A stretch of 64,000 nucleotides of DNA from the NCBI GenBank assembly GCA_021774625.1, contig JAJFIV010000015.1, positions 1 through 64,000 on the forward strand, read 5' to 3'. The notes beneath the pieces were generated by a model that did no database searches, was not told the DNA's origin, and saw only the letters and a program-made list of their open reading frames with translations. The translations under genes were made by a program, and so were the position numbers. Shown here piece after piece: positions 25,553 through 34,458 of this stretch (within the stretch, counting starts at the first letter, position 1; the number at the start of each line of letters is the position of its first letter). This stretch comes from Alphaproteobacteria bacterium. GTDB taxonomy: Bacteria > Pseudomonadota > Alphaproteobacteria > Sphingomonadales > JAKSBY01.

Positions 25553-26624
25553 AAATCAGCCAGACGCCGCGGGTCAGCAACGGCAGAATGAACACCGCAA
25601 TAAAACCGTAGGTCAAATAGCCGTAGCCGGAGGCGACCAGATCGGCAATGCCGATGGCGGTCGCCAGGTAGGTCGCGGCAAACAGCGAGACAATGGCAAT
25701 GGCCGGACGCATCCAGCCGGCCATGTCCTTGCCCTGTTCCGCCATCATGTGCGCAATGCGTTCATTGATGCCATGGATCATCGCCGAGCCGGTTTCGATA
25801 AAGGTGCCGAAAATCACAATCTGGAAAACCAGGAAAAACCACGGCGCGCTAAGCTTGTCCAGCAGGAAAGTCAGCGGCACCGGTTCAGAAATCACTTCCG
25901 GATAATAGCCCACCATGGCCATGAAAAAGAACAGCGCCGGAATCATCGAAATCGGCCCGCCCAGCGCGCCCGAGACGAAGGCGTCGCGCCGGGTTTCAAA
26001 ATGCCGGACGCAGAACAGGATCACCGGCACGATCCCGAGATTATACCCTGCATATTTGATGCCGCCCAGAAGCCAGTTGCCCTCGCCCTGCCCTGCATTG
26101 AGATTTTCGCCAATCAGGTCGCCAAAAGTAATCACCGCCCAGACGACGAAAACCGCATAAACGGCATAGAGCACAAAGGACCAGCCAGCGAGAAAACGCT
26201 CGATCACCCTGGTGCCGAAAAACACCAGAAAACCGATCAGGGCCATCAGAAGGATCGCGCCCAGTGTTTTCGGCAGGCCAAAGGACCCGGCGATAATTTC
26301 CCCGGACGCCGCCCCGATCACCGCTAAAATCAACAGCAGTAAAACACCATATAAAATTTCGTAGAGAAACCAGAAACGGCCCAACAGCGGCTTGAAAAAA
26401 GCCCGGTAATCAAAGGCCTGAAACTTGCGGGCCAGTTCAAACGACACCATCAGCACCAGACTGAACACCACCGTCGTCACAGCCATTGCCAGCAAACCGC
26501 CCACCGGCCCGAGGGTCAGAAAAAACTCCACCAGTTCCCGCCCGGTCGCATAGCCGCCGCCAATCAGAACCGATTGAAAAATAAATCCCGCCAGCAAAGT
26601 CCGCTGAAACCATGAGTTTTGCAT
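25515..26624 (-). CDS. YkvI-like integral membrane protein (APC-type fold)
   Basis: A 369-residue protein with about ten hydrophobic segments. The start GGGYATGRELVEFFLTLGPVGGLLA is typical of YkvI-like membrane proteins related to the APC/SSS transporter fold. Further hallmarks are LGIVPVILFCVRHF and FIETGSAMIHGINERI. Function is not established. It is the last gene after the glmU-glmS run (38 bp after the DUF924 gene) but is not necessarily in that operon. Confidence 0.75.
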   Translation of the reverse strand: MQNSWFQRTLLAGFIFQSVLIGGGYATGRELVEFFLTLGPVGGLLAMAVTTVVFSLVLMVSFELARKFQAFDYRAFFKPLLGRFWFLYEILYGVLLLLILAVIGAASGEIIAGSFGLPKTLGAILLMALIGFLVFFGTRVIERFLAGWSFVLYAVYAVFVVWAVITFGDLIGENLNAGQGEGNWLLGGIKYAGYNLGIVPVILFCVRHFETRRDAFVSGALGGPISMIPALFFFMAMVGYYPEVISEPVPLTFLLDKLSAPWFFLVFQIVIFGTFIETGSAMIHGINERIAHMMAEQGKDMAGWMRPAIAIVSLFAATYLATAIGIADLVASGYGYLTYGFIAVFILPLLTRGVWLIFSARSAPSLRDN

Positions 26625-26662
26625 GCCCCGCTCTCCCCTTTCATGTTATCCTGGGCAGCAGT

Positions 26663-27205
26663 TTAAAATCCCGCGCCCGGTTTGGAAAGATAGTCTTTTT
26701 CACCCTCTGTGGAGACGCGGCCGAGAGCCGCATTGCGGTGAGGAAAGCGGCCGAAGCGTTCGATCAGTTTTTTATGGGCGATGGCATAGCGCAGATTTTC
26801 TTCGCCAAGAGACTTGAACAATTTGACGGAGTGTTCCTGATCCGCCAAATTTTCGCTGTGTTCGAAGGGCATATAGAGAAAGGACCGGCGATCCGCCCCG
26901 ACCTTCTTATCCCAGCCTTTCTCCAGCACACGCCGCAAAACTTTCCGCGTCTTTTCGTCATGAGCGAAAGCCCGGGCCTCGCCCCGGTAAAGATTGCGGG
27001 AAAACTGGTCGAGTATAATGATCAGCGCCAGTGCGCCGTCCGGTGTTTCCGCCCACTGATCCAGATCGCCGCGGGACGCAGCGGCATGGATATCGCCGAA
27101 CCGTTCACGAACAGCCGCATCAAAAGCATCGTCTTTGGCAAACCACTGTTTGGGGGTTGACTCCTCGAACCAGAAACGCAAAACGGCTTCCGCCCGGTCA
27201 TCCAT
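26663..27205 (-). CDS. DUF924-family protein
   Basis: The 180-residue protein shows the DUF924 signatures VLRFWFEESTPKQWFAKDDAFD at the start, and ILDQFSRNLYRGEARAFAHDEK and FLYMPFEHSENLADQ in the middle. DUF924 proteins are TPR-like helical, of unknown function, and widely conserved in proteobacteria. It touches the GFA gene stop by one base at 27205 (TGATG-like junction), so the two are probably cotranslated. No signal peptide. Confidence 0.85.
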   Translation of the reverse strand: MDDRAEAVLRFWFEESTPKQWFAKDDAFDAAVRERFGDIHAAASRGDLDQWAETPDGALALIIILDQFSRNLYRGEARAFAHDEKTRKVLRRVLEKGWDKKVGADRRSFLYMPFEHSENLADQEHSVKLFKSLGEENLRYAIAHKKLIERFGRFPHRNAALGRVSTEGEKDYLSKPGAGF

Positions 27206-27597
27206 CAGTCTTTATCCCGCAGATCATCGATATTGGCTTCCCAATTCTGCCCGTCGAACGGCTCGATGGCGATGTCATCAAAGTCATCCCGGTTCAGACA
27301 GCGCAGATTGACGCTGTAACCGTCCGGATGAGACCGCGGCACATAAAACGACTTCACCCCGCAGACCTTGCAGAATAAATGCCGCGCCGCGCCGGTATTG
27401 AAGCGATATTCGGTCAGATGATCCTCCCCCTTATTCAGCCGGAATTCCCCGCTGCCAACGATCAGATGCAGATAGCCTGTCTTGCTGCAGATCGAACAAT
27501 TGCAATCCTGCACCGTCACCTCCGCCGGTGTCAGGACGTCAAACTGAACCGCGCCGCAGTGACAGGAGCCAGATTTCCAGCTTTCCTCTGCCATCAC
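27205..27597 (-). CDS. GFA-family (glutathione-dependent formaldehyde-activating-like) zinc protein
   Basis: A 130-residue protein with the Mss4-like GFA fold. Zinc-ligand cysteines are in GSCHCGAVQFDV and QDCNCSICSKTGY, and in HLFCKVCGVKSFYVPRSHPDG. The GFA enzyme is proposed to promote formaldehyde-glutathione adducts, but most family members have unknown substrates. It overlaps the glmS stop by 4 bp (ATGA), so it is in the glm operon. Confidence 0.85.
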   Translation of the reverse strand: MMAEESWKSGSCHCGAVQFDVLTPAEVTVQDCNCSICSKTGYLHLIVGSGEFRLNKGEDHLTEYRFNTGAARHLFCKVCGVKSFYVPRSHPDGYSVNLRCLNRDDFDDIAIEPFDGQNWEANIDDLRDKD

Positions 27598-29417
27598 TCC
27601 ACCGTCACCGATTTGGCGAGGTTGCGGGGCTGATCGACATCGGTGCCTTTATGAACGGCGACGTGATAGGCCAGCAATTGGACCGGGATCGCATAAAGTA
27701 GCGGAGACGCAATGCCGTGCACCTTGGGCATCTCGATGGTTGCCATGGCGTCCGCGCCGTGGCTGGCGATGCCTTCCTTATCGGAAATCAGCACGACCCG
27801 GCCGTCGCGGGCGATGACTTCCTGCATGTTGGAAACGGTTTTTTCAAACAATTCGCCGGTGGGGGCGATGACAATGATCGGCACCGCATCGTCAATCAGG
27901 GCAATGGGGCCGTGTTTCATTTCACCGGCTGCGTAACCTTCCGCATGGATATAGGAAATTTCCTTCAGCTTCAGGGCGCCTTCCAGGGCAATGGGATAAT
28001 CCTGCCCGCGCCCCATATAAAGCACGTCTTGCGCCTTGGCGATGGTGCTTGCCAGGTCCTGAATGGCTTCGTCATGGGCCAGAACTTCCGCCATGCGCGA
28101 TGGCACTTCCGAAAGCGCCGCGCAGATCGCTTGCTCTTCCGCCCTGTCGATGGTTTTCCGGACACAACCGGCGGCAGTTGCCAGACAGGCGAGAACCGCA
28201 AGCTGGCAAGTAAAGGCCTTGGTGGATGCCACACCGATTTCCGGACCGGCATGAGTAAGCAGCACGAGATCCGATTCCCGGGCCATGGAACTTTGATCCA
28301 CATTGACCACGGTCACAATATGCTGGTCATTTTCCTTGCAATGCTTCAGCGCCGCCAGAGTATCCGCCGTTTCACCGGACTGAGAGATAAAAAGCGCCAG
28401 ACCGCCTTTCTCCAATACCGGCTTGCGGTAACGGAATTCGGACGCGATATCGACAACCGCCGGAATGCGGGCGATCTGTTCAAACCAGTATGCCGCCACC
28501 ATCCCGGCATAATAGCTGGTGCCGCAGGCAATGATGGTGATCTTGCGGACATCCTTAAAATCAAACGGCATGTTGGGCATATTTATGTGGCCCGCCAACG
28601 GGTCGATAAAAGTGCCAAGGGTCTGCCCGACCACGGTCGGCTGGTCGAAAATTTCCTTCTGCATGAAATGGCGGTAATTGCCCTTGTCGATCATGCCGCC
28701 GACCGGGGCTGCGACAGTCACCGGGCGGATGATTTCCTTAAAATCCTTATCCTTCAGGGTCGCGGCCTGATCGGTGATAGCGACGGAATCACCCTCATCC
28801 AGATAGGTAATCCGGTTGGTCAGATGTGACAGGGCCAAAGCGTCGGAACCAAGATACATCTCCCCGTCACCATAGCCCAACGCCAGCGGACTGCCGCGCC
28901 GGGCGCCAAACATCAGCTTTTCTTCGCCGTTGAACATGACGGCGATACCGAAGGCTCCCTCAAGACGCTTAAGCGCCGCTTCGGCCGCCTGAATAGGCTG
29001 AAGGCCGCCATCCATATAATCTGTAACCAGATGCGCAATGACCTCGGTATCAGTCTCGGTGACCAGCTTGCGGCCTTTGGCAGTCAGTTCTTCCCGCAAT
29101 TCCCTGAAATTTTCGATTATGCCGTTATGGACCACGACCGCCTTGTCGGTGGCATGGGGATGCGCATTATTTTCCGTCGGCGCGCCATGGGTTGCCCAGC
29201 GGGTGTGGCCGATCCCAACATGGCCATCAAGCGGGCTGTCATGCAGTTTGGCAGCCAGATTATTCAGCTTGCCCTTCGCCCGCCGCCGCTCGATCTTGCC
29301 ATCGACCAGCGTTGCGATCCCGGCGGAATCATAGCCGCGATATTCCAGCCGCCGCAAACCATCCAGCAGACGGTCAGCGACCGGTCCCTTGCCGACAATG
29401 CCAATAATCCCGCACAT
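27594..29417 (-). CDS. glmS: Glutamine-fructose-6-phosphate aminotransferase GlmS
   Basis: A complete 607-residue GlmS. The N-terminal glutaminase begins MCGIIGIVGKGPVADRLLDG with Cys2 as nucleophile, and GHTRWATHGAPTENNAHPH follows. The C-terminal isomerase half has two SIS domains, including ACGTSYYAGMVAAYWFEQIARIP, SQSGETADTLAALK and MGRGQDYPIALEGALKLKEISY, and the ending KSVTVE. It makes glucosamine-6-phosphate, the entry to UDP-GlcNAc. It lies 5 bp after glmU on the same strand, followed by GFA and DUF924 genes. No ribozyme is expected here. Confidence 0.97.
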   Translation of the reverse strand: MCGIIGIVGKGPVADRLLDGLRRLEYRGYDSAGIATLVDGKIERRRAKGKLNNLAAKLHDSPLDGHVGIGHTRWATHGAPTENNAHPHATDKAVVVHNGIIENFRELREELTAKGRKLVTETDTEVIAHLVTDYMDGGLQPIQAAEAALKRLEGAFGIAVMFNGEEKLMFGARRGSPLALGYGDGEMYLGSDALALSHLTNRITYLDEGDSVAITDQAATLKDKDFKEIIRPVTVAAPVGGMIDKGNYRHFMQKEIFDQPTVVGQTLGTFIDPLAGHINMPNMPFDFKDVRKITIIACGTSYYAGMVAAYWFEQIARIPAVVDIASEFRYRKPVLEKGGLALFISQSGETADTLAALKHCKENDQHIVTVVNVDQSSMARESDLVLLTHAGPEIGVASTKAFTCQLAVLACLATAAGCVRKTIDRAEEQAICAALSEVPSRMAEVLAHDEAIQDLASTIAKAQDVLYMGRGQDYPIALEGALKLKEISYIHAEGYAAGEMKHGPIALIDDAVPIIVIAPTGELFEKTVSNMQEVIARDGRVVLISDKEGIASHGADAMATIEMPKVHGIASPLLYAIPVQLLAYHVAVHKGTDVDQPRNLAKSVTVE

Positions 29418-29422
29418 AAATG

Positions 29423-30766
29423 TCAGTCCTTTTTATTCTTCCGGGCACGAAATTTTATCGCCCAATCCTGATATTCGCTTTGCTCGGCACGCGTCAAAGC
29501 CAGCGCACCCGGATCCACATCTTTACTAATCGCGCTGCCGGCGCCGACAATGGCGCCGTCGCCAATGGTGACCGGTGCAATCAGGGACGTGTTGGAGCCG
29601 ATAAAAGCCCCCTCCCCGATCACGGTCCGGAATTTATCGAAGCCGTCATAGTTGCAGGTGATGGTCCCGGCGCCAATATTTGCTTTCCGGCCCACGGCCG
29701 CATCGCCAATATAACTGAGGTGGCTGACCTTCGCCCCGTCGCCAATGTCCGCCTTTTTGATCTCGACAAAGTTGCCGATCTTGGCTTTTTTGCCGATCTT
29801 CGCGCCGGGGCGCAAGCGGGCAAACGGCCCGACCGAAGCGCCCTCCGCAATCTCAACGCCTTCGAGATGGCAAAAGGCGTTGATGGTGACGTGATCTGAC
29901 ACTTTGACGCCGGCGCCGAAAACCACATTCGGCCCCACGGTCACATCTTTTCCCAGTTTTGTGTCCGCGGAAAAATAAACCGTGACCGGATCGGTCAGGG
30001 TTGCCCCGTCAACCATTGCCTGATGGCGCATGCGGTTTTGGAAAACCGCCTCCGCCGCCGCCAGTTCGGCGCGGGAATTGACGCCGATCACTTCGCTTTC
30101 CGCCGTCTCCGCGACGCCAACCTTCAGACCCTGAGCGCGGGCAATACCGACAATATCCGTCAGATAATATTCGCCATTGGCATTGTCATTGGTGACCCGA
30201 TCCAGCAGCGCGAATAACTGCGCACCATCCACCGCCATCATACCGGAATTGCAAAGATCGATGGCGCGTTCTTCCGGACTGGCATCCTTATATTCGACGA
30301 TGGCCTCAAGGCCGCCATCCGCCCCCACTTTCAGACGCCCGTAATGGGCCGGATCCTTGGGCCGGAAACCGAGCACCGCAACGGCCGGGGCAACCGGCCC
30401 GCGCCGGACCGCCAGTAAATTTTCCAGTGTTTCCTTTGAGGTCAGCGGCACATCGCCATAAAGAATCAGAACATCGCCGGAAAAATCCGCCATGGCGTTC
30501 CGGGCCGCCAGTACCGCATGCCCGGTCCCCAACTGCGGTTCCTGTATGGCGATGGCGGCCTCATCGGCCACTTCCGCTTCGACTTGTTCACGCGAAGAGC
30601 CAACCACAATCACCTTGCGGCTGACAGACAGCGAATCGAGGGTGGTTAGCAGATGACGGAGCATCGCTCTGCCGCCAATCGGGTGCAGCACTTTATGCAG
30701 CCCGGACTTCATCCGGGTGCCCATGCCCGCCGCCAAGATAATTGCGCCCAACCGGTTCTCACTCAT
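29423..30766 (-). CDS. glmU: Bifunctional GlmU (N-acetyltransferase / uridylyltransferase)
   Basis: A 447-residue protein. The N-terminal pyrophosphorylase half starts LGAIILAAGMGTRMKSGLHKVLHPIGGRAM; the C-terminal half is a left-handed beta helix of hexapeptide repeats (for instance VGPNVVFGAGVKVSD, IGKKAKIGNFVEIKKADIGD) with the acetyltransferase site SYIGDAAVGRKANIGAGTITCNYDG. It makes UDP-GlcNAc in two steps. Its start is divergent to gph with an 89-bp gap. The glmU-glmS pair supplies cell wall and probably EPS precursors. Confidence 0.97.
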   Translation of the reverse strand: MSENRLGAIILAAGMGTRMKSGLHKVLHPIGGRAMLRHLLTTLDSLSVSRKVIVVGSSREQVEAEVADEAAIAIQEPQLGTGHAVLAARNAMADFSGDVLILYGDVPLTSKETLENLLAVRRGPVAPAVAVLGFRPKDPAHYGRLKVGADGGLEAIVEYKDASPEERAIDLCNSGMMAVDGAQLFALLDRVTNDNANGEYYLTDIVGIARAQGLKVGVAETAESEVIGVNSRAELAAAEAVFQNRMRHQAMVDGATLTDPVTVYFSADTKLGKDVTVGPNVVFGAGVKVSDHVTINAFCHLEGVEIAEGASVGPFARLRPGAKIGKKAKIGNFVEIKKADIGDGAKVSHLSYIGDAAVGRKANIGAGTITCNYDGFDKFRTVIGEGAFIGSNTSLIAPVTIGDGAIVGAGSAISKDVDPGALALTRAEQSEYQDWAIKFRARKNKKD

Positions 30767-30855
30767 AATTCTTGCGCCTGATATCCATAAATCGTAACGA
30801 TAGCCCGCAAACTGCCACAGACCGGTTTATAATTCCATACCAGCGTTGAATTTTC

Positions 30856-31536
30856 ATGATCCCGACACCGCTCCCCAAAAACTTTATTTTCGATCTCGAC
30901 GGCACGTTAGTGGATTCGGCGCCGGACCTCGCCCATGCCCTCAACCATGTCCTGAAACGCCTGGGCAAGCCCGCGGTTCCGCTTCAAGATGTGCGGCATT
31001 TGACAGGCCATGGGGCGCGCCCCCTGATCGAACGGGGTCTTGCCCTCAACAGCCTGCCTTCCAGGGAAGCCGACATTGACCGTGAATTGAGGCATTTTCT
31101 GGACTATTATGCGGCCAATATCGCCGTGGACACCCGGCCTTATCCCGGCGCAGTGGAACTGCTGAAATTGCTGAAGACCCGTGAGATTAAAATCGGTCTC
31201 TGCACCAATAAGTCGGAACGGCTCAGCCGGTTGCTCCTGAAGGCCCTTGATCTTACGGACTATTTCGACGCGATTGTCGGCGGCGACACGCTGCCAGTCA
31301 GAAAACCGGACGCCGGTCATGTTTTGGGCACCATCGACGCCCTTGGCGGCAGGGCCGATGAAACGCTTTATTTCGGGGACACCCGGACAGACTTTGATGC
31401 CTGCAAAGGGGCCTGTGTTCCCATTATTCTTGTTAGTTTCGGCTATAGCCGCTTACCTGTCCAGCAATTGGACGCCTACGCTTTTGCTGACTCATACCAT
31501 GAAATCATTCATTCGCTGCGCGCGGCGCCAGCCTGA
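30856..31536 (+). CDS. gph: Phosphoglycolate phosphatase (HAD superfamily)
   Basis: A 226-residue HAD hydrolase with motif I FDLDGTLVDSAPDLAHALN (nucleophile Asp), the cap domain, motif II CTNKSERLS, motif III RKPDAGH and motif IV YFGDTRTDFDA. This matches Gph, which dephosphorylates 2-phosphoglycolate made by DNA repair and photorespiration-like reactions; related HADs could be confused with it. It is divergent from glmU. The 3' end overlaps the convergent nucleotidyltransferase gene by 32 bp. Confidence 0.85.
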   Translation: MIPTPLPKNFIFDLDGTLVDSAPDLAHALNHVLKRLGKPAVPLQDVRHLTGHGARPLIERGLALNSLPSREADIDRELRHFLDYYAANIAVDTRPYPGAVELLKLLKTREIKIGLCTNKSERLSRLLLKALDLTDYFDAIVGGDTLPVRKPDAGHVLGTIDALGGRADETLYFGDTRTDFDACKGACVPIILVSFGYSRLPVQQLDAYAFADSYHEIIHSLRAAPA

Positions 31537-32599
31537 CTTCCTTTTTACCCTCTTTCATATTGCGGATTGCCTTTGCAGTCAGATGTCGCATCAGCATAAA
31601 AGGCGGCATTTTCAGCCAGTGGGAACGGATATAAAGCAGAAAGCGGGCAATGGCGGCTCTGGTTTTCCGGACTTCGGGAGCCGCGGGCAAAATGGCGTGA
31701 CGGACAAGTCGGGGGATAAAATTCCGGTCCGTCTTCGGTTTGATGGCCCCATCCCCCAGAAGCTTTTGCAGCAAATTCAGCGCGAGATCGAGCGGGCCTT
31801 CCAATCCATGCAGCTTTGCCCGCGCTATCAGGCGGACCGGGAAATCGCTCCTTTCTGAAAATTCCGCAATCAAGGCCTGAATATCAAGCAAATCCCGCAG
31901 CCGGCCGGCAAAATCGCTGTCATACACCAGATGAAGCACCGCATGCAGCACCATGTCCTCGGGGCACAGCATGCGGGTCCCCGCTTCATCCGGAATTGGT
32001 ATCGAATCGGCAATCAGGCGTTCCGCATCCGGCGTCAGGCGGCTGGTGACCGGCAGAATGGTGTGATGGACATCGATGATTGCATGGCGGTTTTCATGGC
32101 GCAGTGGCGGCAGTTCATGCATCCATTCCCGATAATAATGGTCGTCATAATCGTTGGCGCCGACTGATTTCCATCCTGCCGCTTTCAAACGGGCCTCCAC
32201 ATCCGGCAGGTCCGCCTTCGCCAGCAATATATCAAGATCGGTCGAAAGCCGTCCCCGGCCATTTTTCAGGCCGCTGAGGACATAAGCGCCACCCTTCAGA
32301 AGAATCGGCTGATGCGCGGTGCCGAATAACGCGCGGCGCACCCGGTTGGTTTCCCAGCGCAGCATGCGGACATTTTCCGCAAACAGGACATCCGCATCGC
32401 GGAAAGCCATCTGCACCGGCATAGGCAGCCGGCCCAAAAGCCCGGTATCTTTCGCGGCAAGGGAAAGCCTTGGCAACAACATGGCGCTGCGGGACCGGCG
32501 CAGCAATTCCGTCCATTGCCGCGCCGGAAGATTTTCCATCACTGCCGGGTCCGTCAAAGCCCTGACCAGAAGATCGGATGACAGCCGCCCCCCGGTCAT
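31505..32599 (-). CDS. Nucleotidyltransferase-family protein of the HPr-rel-A cassette
   Basis: The 364-residue protein looks like the uncharacterised nucleotidyltransferase family (NTP_transf_5 type) found near HprK-related and exosortase genes. A candidate nucleotidyltransferase site is GGAYVLSGLKNGRGRLSTDLDILLAKADL, with the pattern STDLDIL (about residues 117-123), and DVHHTILP further on. The rest is helical with no TM helices. It is the last gene of a four-gene minus operon: its start overlaps the HprK-related stop by 4 bp. Target unknown; it could nucleotidylate a small metabolite or a partner protein. Confidence 0.72.
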   Translation of the reverse strand: MTGGRLSSDLLVRALTDPAVMENLPARQWTELLRRSRSAMLLPRLSLAAKDTGLLGRLPMPVQMAFRDADVLFAENVRMLRWETNRVRRALFGTAHQPILLKGGAYVLSGLKNGRGRLSTDLDILLAKADLPDVEARLKAAGWKSVGANDYDDHYYREWMHELPPLRHENRHAIIDVHHTILPVTSRLTPDAERLIADSIPIPDEAGTRMLCPEDMVLHAVLHLVYDSDFAGRLRDLLDIQALIAEFSERSDFPVRLIARAKLHGLEGPLDLALNLLQKLLGDGAIKPKTDRNFIPRLVRHAILPAAPEVRKTRAAIARFLLYIRSHWLKMPPFMLMRHLTAKAIRNMKEGKKEVRLAPRAANE

Positions 32600-33510
32600 G
32601 CCGCCACATCCTCAACCAGTTGAATGGCCGTTTTCAAATCCGGATAATGGATATTATAGACCCCGCATTGATCAATCAGTTTTGACAGGGCATCGAAGGA
32701 TGTTTCGCCGAACCGGTCATAATTGACCGACGACATGGTCATCACCAGAAAAGCTTCCGCCAGCTTTAACGGGTAAGCCTCCGCTTCCGAATCCGGCTGA
32801 TAATTGGGGAAAATGATGGCTGCAGGCTGAGCCCGTTCCCCTACCCGCGACATCATTTCCCGGGCGGGGCGGATATAGGCCACGGTCCCTTTGGGCGTAT
32901 CGGTCAGAGAGTTACTGATTTCCGCCTCCGGAAAATGATCCCGGATCACACTGATCGACTGATTTTTAAGCGACAGCGGCCGCGGATAGGGAATCAGCGA
33001 CAGATCGTCAAAATCAATCATCGCGAATTCATCGGAAAAATAGCGCCAGCCGGAATGAATCAGCCCGGCGCAGAGCGTGCTTTTGCCCTGGCCTGACATG
33101 CCGGGAATGATGACCGCCCGGCCATTTTTCTCGACAACAGCCGCATGGAAAATCAAATAGCGCAATGTCCGCGATGCGACCGCCCAGTTGAGGCCCATTT
33201 CAAACATCAGCTGGGCATGCGCTTCCGCCATGGGAACAAAAGGCGTCGGAAAATCAATATCGGCGATGGCCTGCCGCCTGAACCAGCGGCGCATCCCGCC
33301 GCTCCCGCTCATCTGGATCGTAAAATCGGCAATCCGGCTGTCATCGACAACCGGATAATGCGCATAAAGATTTTGAAAGGAACGGGCGAAAGGCGGGATT
33401 GGGCTTTGCAGGCGGGTGACAAAAGGGCCGGTCTCGAAATAAAGCCCGCCGCGCGCCATGCGGCAGCGCAAATCCTGCTCCTGCAGTTCTCCGACTGTTA
33501 AATCCGGCAT
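32596..33510 (-). CDS. HprK-related kinase A
   Basis: A 304-residue protein whose centre has the HPr-kinase-type P-loop VIIPGMSGQGKSTLCAGLIHSGWRYFSDEFAMID. The Walker A is GMSGQGKST and SDE corresponds to the SDD of HprK. The LIPYPRPLSLKN stretch is typical of the HprK-related A family. Unlike HprK there is no obvious phosphorylase C-loop, and no HPr gene is nearby, so the substrate is not HPr. It overlaps the PqqD-like gene by 13 bp and the nucleotidyltransferase gene by 4 bp, giving one translation unit. Family known mostly from exosortase-containing genomes. Confidence 0.8.
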   Translation of the reverse strand: MPDLTVGELQEQDLRCRMARGGLYFETGPFVTRLQSPIPPFARSFQNLYAHYPVVDDSRIADFTIQMSGSGGMRRWFRRQAIADIDFPTPFVPMAEAHAQLMFEMGLNWAVASRTLRYLIFHAAVVEKNGRAVIIPGMSGQGKSTLCAGLIHSGWRYFSDEFAMIDFDDLSLIPYPRPLSLKNQSISVIRDHFPEAEISNSLTDTPKGTVAYIRPAREMMSRVGERAQPAAIIFPNYQPDSEAEAYPLKLAEAFLVMTMSSVNYDRFGETSFDALSKLIDQCGVYNIHYPDLKTAIQLVEDVAA

Positions 33511-33803
33511 GGCTCGATCAAGCCCAATTCATCGAACTGCTTGATGAGCCCGCTCACCTGCCCGGCCAGATTTTCGTCAAGCGGAATATCCAGATAATCG
33601 GCAATATTCCTTGCCAGTTGATCCGTCGTGACCGCTTCCTTTTCCAGATGTTCGAGCGCAACCATAGAAAACAGGTTTAGGTAGTGGGTCTGGCCCGAGT
33701 CAAGATCAATGACGACGGACGCCTCATCCCAGCGCCGCCACTTTAACGGTTTACCGGCAGGAATGCGCCACGTGACACCGCCATCAAGATTCGATAAATC
33801 CAT
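33498..33803 (-). CDS. PqqD-like peptide chaperone of the HPr-rel-A system
   Basis: A 101-residue protein of PqqD type (RiPP recognition element fold): VVIDLDSGQTHYLNLFSMVALEHLEKEAVTTDQLARNIADYL, with the winged-helix pattern GLIKQFDELGLIEP at the end. PqqD-like proteins bind the leader or core of a precursor peptide and present it to modifying enzymes. I prefer the ATG 33803 (MDLSNLDGG) over a TTG at 33818. It lies 21 bp after the Tat protein gene and overlaps the kinase gene. Its neighbour gene encodes the best candidate ligand. Confidence 0.75.
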   Translation of the reverse strand: MDLSNLDGGVTWRIPAGKPLKWRRWDEASVVIDLDSGQTHYLNLFSMVALEHLEKEAVTTDQLARNIADYLDIPLDENLAGQVSGLIKQFDELGLIEPCRI

Positions 33804-33824
33804 GCCTGTGAGGCCCAAAGGAGT

Positions 33825-34199
33825 TTAGGCGCGGTAGCTTTGTTTCAATGAAGACCAGCAGGAATAGGCATGATATTTGAGATAAATATGATGCGCTTCA
33901 GAGCCGTTATATTCTTCGCTGTTAAAATAGCGGATCAGATATTTTGACTGGTATTTGCTCTTACCGGACTGCCGCAGGAGTTTGTACAGATCGTGATAAT
34001 TATACCTGTCAACCATCGGGAATTCCTGCTTTTCCGCGCAGGTCAATGACTGTGCCCACGCCGTGCCCGACTGGAGTGTGATGACAACCGGCACAACAGC
34101 CGCGCCGGCTTTCAAAAACCGCCGTCTTGCCGAGCGGGTTTCGCCTTCGGTGACCTTAGCGCCGGAATTTTGCTGTTCCATCTGATTCTCACTGCTCAT
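33825..34199 (-). CDS. Small Tat-signal, tyrosine-rich protein; candidate client of the HprK/PqqD cassette
   Basis: A 124-residue protein with an N-terminal Tat signal ARRRFLKAGAAVVPVVITL and a likely signal cleavage after TAWA (residue 49). The mature 75 residues contain 11 tyrosines (for example DRYNYHDLYKLL, IYLKYHAYSCW) and two cysteines near each end (SLTC; YSCW). No known family comes to mind. The gene opens the four-gene minus operon and is 21 bp from the PqqD-like gene. SD GGAGG precedes ATG 34199. Role as a modified or chaperoned peptide is an inference from position and composition. Confidence 0.6.
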   Translation of the reverse strand: MSSENQMEQQNSGAKVTEGETRSARRRFLKAGAAVVPVVITLQSGTAWAQSLTCAEKQEFPMVDRYNYHDLYKLLRQSGKSKYQSKYLIRYFNSEEYNGSEAHHIYLKYHAYSCWSSLKQSYRA

Positions 34200-34458
34200 T
34201 ACGGATCGCCTCCAACTGCACAGCCATTAAAATAATCATATCGCTGCGCACCATGCAATATCTGCGCCAAGACCGATAAATTCATATATTTCAGCACTTT
34301 ATAAAATATTACATAAAAGAGACATGATAAAGTGTAAAATATACCGACACCCTTGGCCAGCTTTGAACCATCTATACACCAAATTCGCCCAAGGGTAAAC
34401 TGACAAGGCCAATATGGTTAACTGACGAGCGGCGGCCAGGACGGGAATTAGACACTTT

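Noticed and set aside
27717-28829. Long plus-strand reading frame (370 codons) antisense to glmS
   Set aside because: It lies fully inside glmS, shows no family motif, and is explained by codon bias of the real gene.
27418-29417. glmS ribozyme upstream of glmS
   Set aside because: Only 5 bp separate glmU and glmS, and the riboswitch is a Firmicutes-type feature.
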